NCBI GenBank assembly: GCA_015492915.1
Contig: WGED01000119.1
Location: 1-11,899, forward strand
Length of the DNA: 11,899 bases
From: Cyclobacteriaceae bacterium
GTDB lineage: Bacteria > Bacteroidota > Bacteroidia > Cytophagales > Cyclobacteriaceae
Direction: 5' to 3'
Each line of letters begins with the position of its first letter. Within the stretch, counting starts at the first letter, position 1. A program made the translations under genes and the position numbers. Below are positions 1 through 7,428 of the stretch, piece after piece. A model generated the notes under the pieces. It searched no databases and was not told the origin of the DNA. It saw only the letters and a list, made by a program, of their open reading frames with translations.

Positions 1-3000
1 GCATTAAATAGTCTCACGAAGATCTCGTCCCCCGCTTTGCCCAAAGTCTTGATGTTTAATTGTTGATTAAATGGATTAGGCCATATCGTCATTCCGTTTT
101 CAATTTGATCTGAAAAATTTCGATTTAACATGTCCGAGTATCGGGCTGCATTATTTTGGTATCCAGATGTAGTGAAACTCCATACTCCCGGATTGATGGC
201 GCCGTTTTTCCAAGTCGGACCCTGGTTTACATGTATCACGTTGCTATTTAAGGTTACATAATAGTCGGTATTGGGAGACAGAGGCTGACTCAGGGGTATT
301 ATCATAAGATCGGTAGTGTAAGACACCAAAGGCAATGTGCCCAGATCGACAACTTCGACCGCGGTGTTGTCGGAAGAACGATAAATGTAAATATACTCTC
401 CCCCCGACCATTCATTGCTGTATTCGGCTGAAAAACGTATCTGTAGTTCCGTCACATTTACACCACTCGAACCCGGGGCAGGTGACACACTGTCAATGTT
501 GTCAACAGGGGGGGTAAGTGGCCCGAATACCGGATCAACACTATTTGGAAAGGTAGTAACTATAAGCGGATCGCTTTGTTCCGATTCGCTGCCACCGTTT
601 AGGGCGCTAACCGTGTAACTGTAAGTGGTTTCGGGCGCCAGGCCTGTATCCGTATAAATAGTTTCGCTTACTACTATTATTTCAATTCCTTCCCGATACA
701 CTTTGTATCCTGTGGCAGGCTCCGAAATGGCATTCCAACTAAGAGATACCGTTGTGGAAGTTTGATCCGTCACGGAGAGCCCCTCAGGCGTCGGAACAAC
801 TGTGGTCATAGCGCTCACAGCCCCGCTTTGGGCGGATTCGTTATTGTTATTTAGGGCGCTCACCGTATAGCTATAAGTGGTTTCGGGCGCCAGGCCTGTA
901 TCCGTGTAAGCTGTCTCGCTCACTGTTGCCACTACTGCCCCGTTCCGATACACTTTATAGCCGGTTACATTGCCAGCGGATGCAATCCAGCTAAGTGATA
1001 CCGTAGTAGAAGTTTGACCTGTAACGGAAAGGCCGTCGGGAACTGACGGGGCCGCACTACTGTCATCACCAACCGTAAAACTCCAGTCTCCCGGATTGAT
1101 GGCCCCATTTTTCCAACTTGGCCCCTGGTTCACATATACGGTATTTTCATCCATGACCACATAGTAGGTTATATTAGCTTCCAATGTCTGGCTTAAGGGC
1201 AGCGTCATGAGATCGTCAGTATAAGACACAAGGGGCAGGCTGCCTACATCAATTGACTCGATCAAAGCATTATCCGATGCACGATAAACCCTAATATATT
1301 CCCCTGCCGACCATTCATTACTGTATTCAGCAGTAAATCGTATTTGTAGTTGAGTTGTATTAACCCCGACTGAGCCAGGCGCCGGTAATACTTCCGAAAT
1401 ATTGGTGACAGGCGGATTAAGGGGCCCAAAAACAGGGTCGCTACCTCCTTCGCCCGAGGTTGTTGTAGCGGTTACGGGTTCACTTTGTTCCGATTCGCTG
1501 CTGCTGTTATATGCGCTCACCGTATAAAAATAAGTTGTTTCGGGTGCCAGGCCTGTATCCGTATAAACCGTATCATTTACCGTGGCCCTCTCGAACCCGT
1601 CACGATATAATTTATAGCCCGTCACTGTACCACTGGAAGCACTCCAACTAAGTGACACTGTGGTGGGAGTCTGATGAGTGACTGTAAGGTTTTCAGGAAC
1701 GGAGGGGATAGAAGCTGAATCGGTGCTTACTGTGAGTGGGTTACTCTGTGCTGATTCAGCATTGCCATTCAGTGCACTTACCCGATAGGTGTAGGCAGTG
1801 GCTGCCATCAGTCCGGTGTCAGTATAAGTGGTATCTCCGGCAGTTCCAATTTCTGTGCCATCCCGATAGACTTTATATCCCGTTACTGTGCCGATTGAAG
1901 CATCCCAAATAAGTGTAATGGTGGAGGAAGTCTGGTCGGAGCTCGCCAGGTTTTGTGGTACTGAGGGAGCAGAGTTACCTGTGCTGCTTGATTCAAAAGC
2001 CCCTAGATCCATAGCATTGCCCTGAACCGGACGTGCAATTACATCGGCGTGTTTTACGTATTCCTGGTCTAAAGGGTAGTTGGTTGTGATGTTTTCTGGA
2101 AAACTACCTGACTGATCGACGGCTTGTGAAGTGCCGGTGAGCGTAAAGTCTTCTCCAAATGCATCTATAAAACCCGGTTCGGTACCAGTGATGGGTTGCG
2201 TATGATAAACAACCTGGGCAGTTGCCCCGTACCCCAATTCTTCATAGTCTTCTGTAATCCAGTTGTTTGCAAAGAATTCCAAAGTACCGGCATCTCGCAT
2301 TAATTGAAGGTGAGTGGTGCCATCACGATGTATTATATTGTTGTATAAAGCAATGGAAGCTTCGGTGGTTGATGCATCGCCGTCATCATAAATATCAAAC
2401 AATCGAACATACCATGAGTTATCCAGGTTTCCTTTAATATATACCGTATTGTTATAAAAATACAATGTTCCACGCTTTGCCTCTACCGGTGAATTGTCAT
2501 GGCCAAAATGGATCATATTTGTACCAAATGGTGATTTTGTCATATCATTAACAAAAATATTCCCATACACATATACATCATGATAATCAGGTTCATTCAT
2601 CATGATTTCTTGCGCATCTTCAGTTTCGACCAAATCGAGCAGACGTGCAGATCCTTCAATCCAATTATAACGTATTATTGTCCCTGCTGAACGATCTTTT
2701 ATGTTAGCGCCCACCGATCCTGGCCGCAAACTCCCGAACCGGTTGTACTGAATAATTGTTCCGGCGGATTGAATATATACATTATGTTCTGTGCCGTCAG
2801 AATCAGCATTTCCGTTCCCCCATATTTCGTTGTATTCTATGAGGGTATTTCTGGATATTTGCCCTTCGGTATTTCCATTACTATTAGTAAATATGCCTTG
2901 GGCATTGTCATAAATTTTGCAATGCCTGACCGTAAGATTATTCGACTCAAGGGCATGGATTGCCGAAGAGAAACTGTTATAATTACGTTGATTGCCGAAT

Positions 3001-3473
3001 TGGTCATAGAAAAAATTTCCCGGTTTGGCCCCGGTTAACTCAAGATATTCAAAGATGATGTGGCTGGGTTTATAAGAGCTGTCGTCATATGGTTCTACAT
3101 TGTTATTACGATGAATCAGAAATAGCCCCAGGTCCTCAGTCCATTGGCTGCTAAAATATCCGACAAATTGAGAATTCGTTGTAGCATTCTCCCCCGTTAT
3201 AACCGGTAGATTACCATTTGCATCGGGCACCCCTCTGATAATGATTGGCGCCTCTGATGTGCCAGATACACGCACAAAAATCTTTTCGGCATAGGGCTCA
3301 TTTCTCCAATGAATCAACACCCTGTCCCCAGGCTGCAACGTGAGCCAGGGTAGATCTCCAAGTTCGGTATAACTTTGATCCGGTCCGACGTGATAGTCAG
3401 TTGCACTAAGATTTTGTGAGAAAAGGGATAAAACTGTTACTAAAAGTGCCGTTTTGATGGGTAAAGGTTTCAT
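1..3473 (-). CDS. Large secreted parallel beta-helix protein with FN3 and Ig-like modules and a T9SS sorting domain (3' end cut by window)
   Basis: The frame is open from an ATG at 3473 to the left edge, giving about 1157 residues with no stop, so the C-terminus lies outside. Residues 1-24 form a signal peptide (hydrophobic core ALLVTVLSLF, likely cleavage after NLSA). Residues about 25-492 are rich in short beta-strand/Asn-turn repeats typical of right-handed parallel beta-helix (pectate-lyase-like) proteins. They include a conserved-looking stretch near 228-290 (NIKDRSAGTIIRYN, then DLVETED) and end in AMDLGAFE. Then follow FN3 (about 500-586), FN3 (587-673), an SbsA/Big_5-like Ig domain (674-805), FN3 (806-889), FN3 (890-977) and a second Ig-like domain (978-1103). 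The last residues, with IWPNPFNQQLNIKT, match the start of a Por/T9SS type A sorting domain, which directs export and anchoring at the outer surface. The fold suits a polysaccharide lyase or glycan-binding protein, but no catalytic family can be assigned. It is the last visible gene of the cluster. Confidence 0.9.
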   Translation of the reverse strand, partial: MKPLPIKTALLVTVLSLFSQNLSATDYHVGPDQSYTELGDLPWLTLQPGDRVLIHWRNEPYAEKIFVRVSGTSEAPIIIRGVPDANGNLPVITGENATTNSQFVGYFSSQWTEDLGLFLIHRNNNVEPYDDSSYKPSHIIFEYLELTGAKPGNFFYDQFGNQRNYNSFSSAIHALESNNLTVRHCKIYDNAQGIFTNSNGNTEGQISRNTLIEYNEIWGNGNADSDGTEHNVYIQSAGTIIQYNRFGSLRPGSVGANIKDRSAGTIIRYNWIEGSARLLDLVETEDAQEIMMNEPDYHDVYVYGNIFVNDMTKSPFGTNMIHFGHDNSPVEAKRGTLYFYNNTVYIKGNLDNSWYVRLFDIYDDGDASTTEASIALYNNIIHRDGTTHLQLMRDAGTLEFFANNWITEDYEELGYGATAQVVYHTQPITGTEPGFIDAFGEDFTLTGTSQAVDQSGSFPENITTNYPLDQEYVKHADVIARPVQGNAMDLGAFESSSTGNSAPSVPQNLASSDQTSSTITLIWDASIGTVTGYKVYRDGTEIGTAGDTTYTDTGLMAATAYTYRVSALNGNAESAQSNPLTVSTDSASIPSVPENLTVTHQTPTTVSLSWSASSGTVTGYKLYRDGFERATVNDTVYTDTGLAPETTYFYTVSAYNSSSESEQSEPVTATTTSGEGGSDPVFGPLNPPVTNISEVLPAPGSVGVNTTQLQIRFTAEYSNEWSAGEYIRVYRASDNALIESIDVGSLPLVSYTDDLMTLPLSQTLEANITYYVVMDENTVYVNQGPSWKNGAINPGDWSFTVGDDSSAAPSVPDGLSVTGQTSTTVSLSWIASAGNVTGYKVYRNGAVVATVSETAYTDTGLAPETTYSYTVSALNNNNESAQSGAVSAMTTVVPTPEGLSVTDQTSTTVSLSWNAISEPATGYKVYREGIEIIVVSETIYTDTGLAPETTYSYTVSALNGGSESEQSDPLIVTTFPNSVDPVFGPLTPPVDNIDSVSPAPGSSGVNVTELQIRFSAEYSNEWSGGEYIYIYRSSDNTAVEVVDLGTLPLVSYTTDLMIIPLSQPLSPNTDYYVTLNSNVIHVNQGPTWKNGAINPGVWSFTTSGYQNNAARYSDMLNRNFSDQIENGMTIWPNPFNQQLNIKTLGKAGDEIFVRLFN
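165..1057 (-). repeat. Tandem protein module, copy 2: FN3-FN3-Ig-like
   Basis: This is the second copy of the FN3-FN3-Ig-like block, immediately before the sorting domain. Nucleotide similarity to copy 1 is still easy to see, for example between 178-232 and 1081-1135, where the WKNGAINPG part of the Ig-like domain is encoded. That points to duplication or recombination inside the gene. Confidence 0.8.
622..653 (-). repeat. 32-bp exact repeat inside an FN3 domain (also at 874-905; near copy at 1531-1562)
   Basis: The 32 bases at 622-653 are identical to those at 874-905, 252 bp (84 codons) away. They differ at only two positions from 1531-1562. All encode the same FN3 strand-loop region (YTDTGLAPETTY). 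The equivalent part of the first FN3 domain (near 1780-1815) is clearly diverged, so FN3 domains 2, 3 and 4 share a more recent history than domain 1. Confidence 0.85.
1058..1975 (-). repeat. Tandem protein module, copy 1: FN3-FN3-Ig-like
   Basis: Within the beta-helix gene this stretch encodes two FN3 domains followed by one SbsA/Big_5-like domain. The same order recurs directly downstream. The two Ig-like domains share motifs such as DPVFGPL, LQIRF, AEYSNEWS, LPLVSYT, VNQGP and WKNGAINPG, and are about two-thirds identical when aligned by eye. Domain edges are approximate. Confidence 0.8.
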
Positions 3474-3496
3474 TTTAGTTAAGTTTTTGTTTGAAT

Positions 3497-3529
3497 TAAA
3501 GTTAGTAGTAGCCAATTGCTAATCCGCAA
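3497..3529 (-). promoter_or_regulatory. Candidate Bacteroidota-type promoter upstream of the beta-helix gene
   Basis: On the minus strand a TTG (3529-3527) is followed after 22 bp by TAACTTTA (3504-3497), one base off the TAnnTTTG -7 consensus known in Bacteroidota. Transcription would start about 15-20 bp before the ATG at 3473. The site lies in the 85-bp gap after the nitrilase-like gene and could give the last gene its own expression. Such short motifs occur by chance in AT-rich DNA, so confidence is low. Confidence 0.3.
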
Positions 3530-3558
3530 TTTTTTTTATTTGCCAATTAAATTATGTT

Positions 3559-4908
3559 TTAGTACGATTCATACTTAATTGCTTTTATATCCGGCAATTC
3601 ACGTTGTAACCGGTTTTTAAAATTCCCCACCCAAGGCCAGATGTTGTTCTTGTTCAAATCCACATCCACTATCGCTACAGGATTTGACGAGGTGGCCTCC
3701 CGGAGTAATTTCCCGTTTCTGTCAAAAATCCCGCTTTTCATTGTTTCTGAATAGGTGGAGGAAACCAGATAAACCTGATTCTCAATGGACCTGGCTTTAA
3801 CAAGCACGGTGTCACTATCCCAGTTTGGGAATAAAATAACCTCGGCGCCTTGCAAGGCCAGCATCCGGGCTGATTCGGGAAAATGTAAATCCCAACAAAT
3901 AAGAATGCCTATTTTACCGAAATCAGTATCAAACACTGGAAAGCTATTGCCAGGAGTAAGGCCTTCATCAATCTCCTCCCGGGGCAATGAAGCTTTACGG
4001 TATTTCCCCGCCAGTTTTCCATTGCGATCCAGTAATACTGCTGTGTTGTAAAACAACTGCGCTTCTTTTTCTACAAGGCCGGCCACAATGTACATATCAT
4101 GTTTTTTAGCCAGTTGCCCTAAGTATTTTGTCGTCGGCCCTGGTACCGGTTCGCTTACTTCAAGGAATGTTTTCCCGGTACCAACCAGAGTAATGGCTTC
4201 CGGCAAGCATACAATATCGGCCCCTTGTTCACCTGCCAGGTTTAAAAACGCACCAAACTCATGGAGACTCGCTTTGGAATTTGCTGTATTAACCGGACGA
4301 TGATGAACTGTTGCAAGACGCACCTTGCGGGATGGAATGGATGTGACCTGCTGTAAAGTTGTGCCGCCAAAATGTACTGTACCACCTGCTGACCAACGTA
4401 AAATAAGGTCTATGCGTGCTTCGGAAGCCCCAGCAGGTGCTTGATAGATTTGTTGTAATACATACCAACCGCTATCTGCTTCCCAGGCGCGAGGTGCAGG
4501 AAACTCTACAAAACCCACCTGCTTATCGCTATCATCAAACCAGGCGAGTTGGGCTAATATACTGCGATTGAGTTGCTTTATATTTTTAGGCTTGAAATAA
4601 GTGGTTAAACGATAAAAACGACCGGGCTGTATATCATAGCGATGGCGCCAACTACCGTTGATAAAGTTTTTTCCATTACCCGCAAGAGCCAGTGTCGGCC
4701 TTCCTTTAAACAATACTTTATTCTCAATCCAATAAGCCGGGGCTAACTCTGTCCTCTGCGCATAAAATCTCCATTCTGAAGTATTTGGCGCCTGCGCCAT
4801 GGAAGCCGGACAATTCCAACCTATCAAGCTGATAATAACCGATATGGAAATATTCCTTATCAAGAAAGGCAAATCCAGTAGGGTGAGTCTTGTTGGTTGA
4901 ATATGCAT
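3559..4908 (-). CDS. Exported nitrilase-superfamily amidase with N-terminal carbohydrate-binding-like domain
   Basis: The C-terminal half (residues about 195-449) is a carbon-nitrogen hydrolase domain with the complete Glu-Lys-Cys triad: E237 in CLPEAI, K305 in GKYRKASL and C338 in ILICWDLHFPE. These enzymes hydrolyse non-peptide C-N bonds in amides, N-carbamoyl compounds or nitriles. Residues 1-40 carry a hydrophobic segment ending in SMAQA, a good signal peptidase I site, so the protein is exported. Residues about 45-190 look like a beta-sandwich of the carbohydrate-binding/galactose-binding type (aromatic-rich, ending in GTVHFGGTTLQQV). The ATG at 4908 is preferred over an in-frame TTG at 4923, which lies only 4 bp from the previous stop; the ATG leaves a 19-bp gap and a complete signal peptide. 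The tight spacing to the BNR lipoprotein gene suggests co-transcription. The substrate is unknown; an amide or N-acyl group on a glycan is an inference from the neighbours. Confidence 0.9.
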   Translation of the reverse strand: MHIQPTRLTLLDLPFLIRNISISVIISLIGWNCPASMAQAPNTSEWRFYAQRTELAPAYWIENKVLFKGRPTLALAGNGKNFINGSWRHRYDIQPGRFYRLTTYFKPKNIKQLNRSILAQLAWFDDSDKQVGFVEFPAPRAWEADSGWYVLQQIYQAPAGASEARIDLILRWSAGGTVHFGGTTLQQVTSIPSRKVRLATVHHRPVNTANSKASLHEFGAFLNLAGEQGADIVCLPEAITLVGTGKTFLEVSEPVPGPTTKYLGQLAKKHDMYIVAGLVEKEAQLFYNTAVLLDRNGKLAGKYRKASLPREEIDEGLTPGNSFPVFDTDFGKIGILICWDLHFPESARMLALQGAEVILFPNWDSDTVLVKARSIENQVYLVSSTYSETMKSGIFDRNGKLLREATSSNPVAIVDVDLNKNNIWPWVGNFKNRLQRELPDIKAIKYESY

Positions 4909-4927
4909 CTTTGTGTGATTCAAAATT

Positions 4928-7408
4928 TTATCTAAACGATGTTATGGTTGTTATAATATCCTCTCGTGCTGAATCATCACCTTTAGCAGGGCCGTGCCAC
5001 ACACCTCCTCCAAAGGTAATGATGTATATCTTTGTTCTGTCATATGGGTCTGGTTGCACCCTCTTTCCCCATTTAAAATTGTACCCTTTAATTCGCTGCC
5101 AGGTTCGTCCCTTGTCTTCAGAGCGATATGCGGATGAATTGAACCCGGCTGCATAGTAAACTCCGGCAAGTGTATCAATGGTTATGTCGTGAATGTGCTG
5201 ATCATGTGTAAGTACAGGCGTCCATGTGATGCCGTCATCCTCCGAAATAAAAATCCCTCCGCCCCGGTCAGGAGAAAACTCGGTAGCTCCGTACCGGCCC
5301 CAAGCCGATAGTAACAGATGCTTTGGATTATCAGGATCAACAACAAGACTAGTAGGGCCGTTTACCCCTTCGGGCATTTTCATTTTTTCCCATTTTTCAG
5401 CTCCATTTTTAGATCGGTATAAAGCGCCGTCATTTTCATTACCGATGGAGCCGTCTTCACTTTTTCGGGCTACTATTAAAAACAGTTCACCATCAGATTT
5501 ACGTGTCAAACGCCAGGCAGTAGGTTGATCCCCATAGATGCCATTATTTTTCAATTCCCAGGTATTACCGCCATCAGTTGATTTATATACCCCTTTTCCA
5601 AAAGCACAAACATAGAGTGTTCGGGCAGTTGGCTCACTATTGGTCTCCAGGATAATGTGAGTAAAAGCCGCCTCTCCAATAGCACCACTCACAGGCCGCC
5701 ATGTTTTGCCACTGTTTTCGCTCACCAACACGCCTCCCTGATAGTTGGCCATATCCATATGACGCCACATTTTTGGTCTTGGCAGATCATGATTTTGACT
5801 CATCACTGCCCAGACTTTACCTTTAACATCCGGATCAAAAACCACCCAATAAGTTGTATTTACCCAATGCGAGGGCACACCGTTATCCTTGGTTGCACTA
5901 TGCCAACTGATACCCCCATCAAAACTTTCCATTAATCCTGTGTCCGTATCGGCCATCAGGATATGGAGTGGATCGTAAGGGTCAAATGCCAGCATATAAC
6001 CGGTAGTAACCTGCAATCCACGAGACTGCCAACCGCCTCCCGGCATCCTGCGGGTATAAACTTGTTCCCATGTCCTTCCTCCGTCTGTAGTCTTTATAGT
6101 GCGGCCAAAATCAGTGGCAAAACAGATGTTCGGATCCTGATCAGCCACATACATATGAAAAGGATTTTCACCCCACCAAGGCCCAAAACGTTCATCAAGC
6201 CAACCCTGCTGTCGATTAGGTGATGAAACACCCGGGTCTTTGGGTACATCGGCCAGGGCTTTATCATTCCATACTAGTTTCCATGATTGTCCGAAATCTT
6301 CACTTTTTGCCACTCCAAAACTCACCGTATCAGGAGCAATACGAAGATTAGCATAAGAAATATAAATCGTTTCTGGATTGTAATAACTAACTGCAATACT
6401 TCTGAGTTCAGGAGCTGGTGCATCTTTCAAAGCAAAAGCACTTAAAGCCCCATCCAGCTGCTTCCACGTTTGTCCCCCATCATCAGTCATATAAATACCG
6501 GAATGGTCCCGGTTACCTCTGGGATTGAAATATGATCGGCCGGTTATAGCGTAAATTATATGTTTTCCTGCTATTGTATCAACACCGTCAACAAATTGGG
6601 TGGGTAATCCGACTCCAACAGGTAACATAATATCACGCCAAACCCCTTCCCTTTTTACGCCGAGACCATCTCTGCCTGATACATAAATCGAGCGGTTTTC
6701 TTTAGGAGAAGTAGGGTCAATAAAGATATGATTTATATCAAATCTAAATTTATCAATCGTTTTCCAGTTGTTTCCTCCATCCTCAGAAATTAAAATCTCC
6801 GTATAAAATCTTGGATTTTTACCCCTTGTCACAGGCCAAATGTCTATTTTTCTTTTCCTTACCAACAAAAATAATTTTTGAGAGTCATCAGGATCAACAG
6901 CTAACTTTTCTACTACTACTTTAATGCTGTCTTTTGTAATTATGGCTTCATTAGCATGATCACCTTGAGCGTGGATAGCAATAATATCCGAGGGTCTGGG
7001 ATAAATCGTGGACCATGTTTTTCCTTTATCTGTACTTTTGAACAGCAGGTTTGATGTCCCCGCATAAACAATATTGATGTCACTTCGATCAAAAATATAA
7101 AATTCAACCACATCTCTCAGATTAAACATTCGCCAATGCTTTCCACCATCATACGTGACAAAGGAGCCTGTCATATCACAGCTTACAAAAACATTCAATG
7201 GATCTGCAGGATTAATAGCAGGATTAAACATGGCGCCCCCTCCTCCCGGGCCGATATATCCCCACATGTCATAGCGGCCGTTAGGATTGGTATTTTGTTC
7301 AATGCCTGCATGAGATTTACCAGTTCCGGTATTATCCCGGCACGAAACGAAAAAAATTTCTGCCAAAAGAATACTTAAAAACCAACCTGAAAGTGACAAC
7401 CTTAGCAT
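4928..7408 (-). CDS. BNR/Asp-box beta-propeller lipoprotein, GH74/sortilin-like
   Basis: From the ATG at 7408 the protein has 826 residues. It begins with a lipoprotein-type signal (MLRLSLSGWFLSILLAEIFF, then VSC with Cys23), implying membrane anchoring. Twelve Asp-boxes of the form S-x-D-x-G-x-T-W are visible near residues 85, 125, 208, 308, 369, 440, 495, 563, 610, 666, 722 and 763. That number fits a tandem double seven-bladed beta-propeller as in GH74 xyloglucanases and related BNR proteins. The N-terminal GPGGGGAMFNP and SCDMTGSFVTYDGG and the C-terminal TFGGGVWHG resemble GH74-like sequences. Asp78 and Asp487/Asp489 lie in similar places of the two halves and are candidates for a catalytic pair. 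A GTG at 7426 in the same frame is a poorer start because it would extend the signal n-region and begin 2 bp after the previous stop. Glycan cleavage is likely but unproven; a binding role is possible. Confidence 0.88.
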   Translation of the reverse strand: MLRLSLSGWFLSILLAEIFFVSCRDNTGTGKSHAGIEQNTNPNGRYDMWGYIGPGGGGAMFNPAINPADPLNVFVSCDMTGSFVTYDGGKHWRMFNLRDVVEFYIFDRSDINIVYAGTSNLLFKSTDKGKTWSTIYPRPSDIIAIHAQGDHANEAIITKDSIKVVVEKLAVDPDDSQKLFLLVRKRKIDIWPVTRGKNPRFYTEILISEDGGNNWKTIDKFRFDINHIFIDPTSPKENRSIYVSGRDGLGVKREGVWRDIMLPVGVGLPTQFVDGVDTIAGKHIIYAITGRSYFNPRGNRDHSGIYMTDDGGQTWKQLDGALSAFALKDAPAPELRSIAVSYYNPETIYISYANLRIAPDTVSFGVAKSEDFGQSWKLVWNDKALADVPKDPGVSSPNRQQGWLDERFGPWWGENPFHMYVADQDPNICFATDFGRTIKTTDGGRTWEQVYTRRMPGGGWQSRGLQVTTGYMLAFDPYDPLHILMADTDTGLMESFDGGISWHSATKDNGVPSHWVNTTYWVVFDPDVKGKVWAVMSQNHDLPRPKMWRHMDMANYQGGVLVSENSGKTWRPVSGAIGEAAFTHIILETNSEPTARTLYVCAFGKGVYKSTDGGNTWELKNNGIYGDQPTAWRLTRKSDGELFLIVARKSEDGSIGNENDGALYRSKNGAEKWEKMKMPEGVNGPTSLVVDPDNPKHLLLSAWGRYGATEFSPDRGGGIFISEDDGITWTPVLTHDQHIHDITIDTLAGVYYAAGFNSSAYRSEDKGRTWQRIKGYNFKWGKRVQPDPYDRTKIYIITFGGGVWHGPAKGDDSAREDIITTITSFR

Positions 7409-7428
7409 ATAAATTAATATTAACACAC

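Noticed and set aside
335..618. Overlapping short plus-strand open frames within the FN3/Ig-like region
   Set aside because: They oppose the continuous minus-strand frame with clear FN3 and Ig-like domains, and their products are low-complexity and Cys-rich without a motif.
165..1975. Regularly spaced repeats considered as a CRISPR or other DNA repeat array
   Set aside because: The periodicity is that of protein domains (84 codons), the repeats are in frame, and the sequence between them is coding and also similar.
4889..5156. Plus-strand open frame spanning the junction of the nitrilase-like and BNR genes
   Set aside because: It overlaps two supported minus-strand genes and has no domain or credible start signal.
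7409..7426. Upstream in-frame GTG start for the BNR lipoprotein (and TTG starts at 9279 and 4923 for its neighbours)
   Set aside because: In each case an ATG a few codons downstream gives a standard signal peptide and a normal gap from the previous stop, so the near-cognate codons are unlikely starts.
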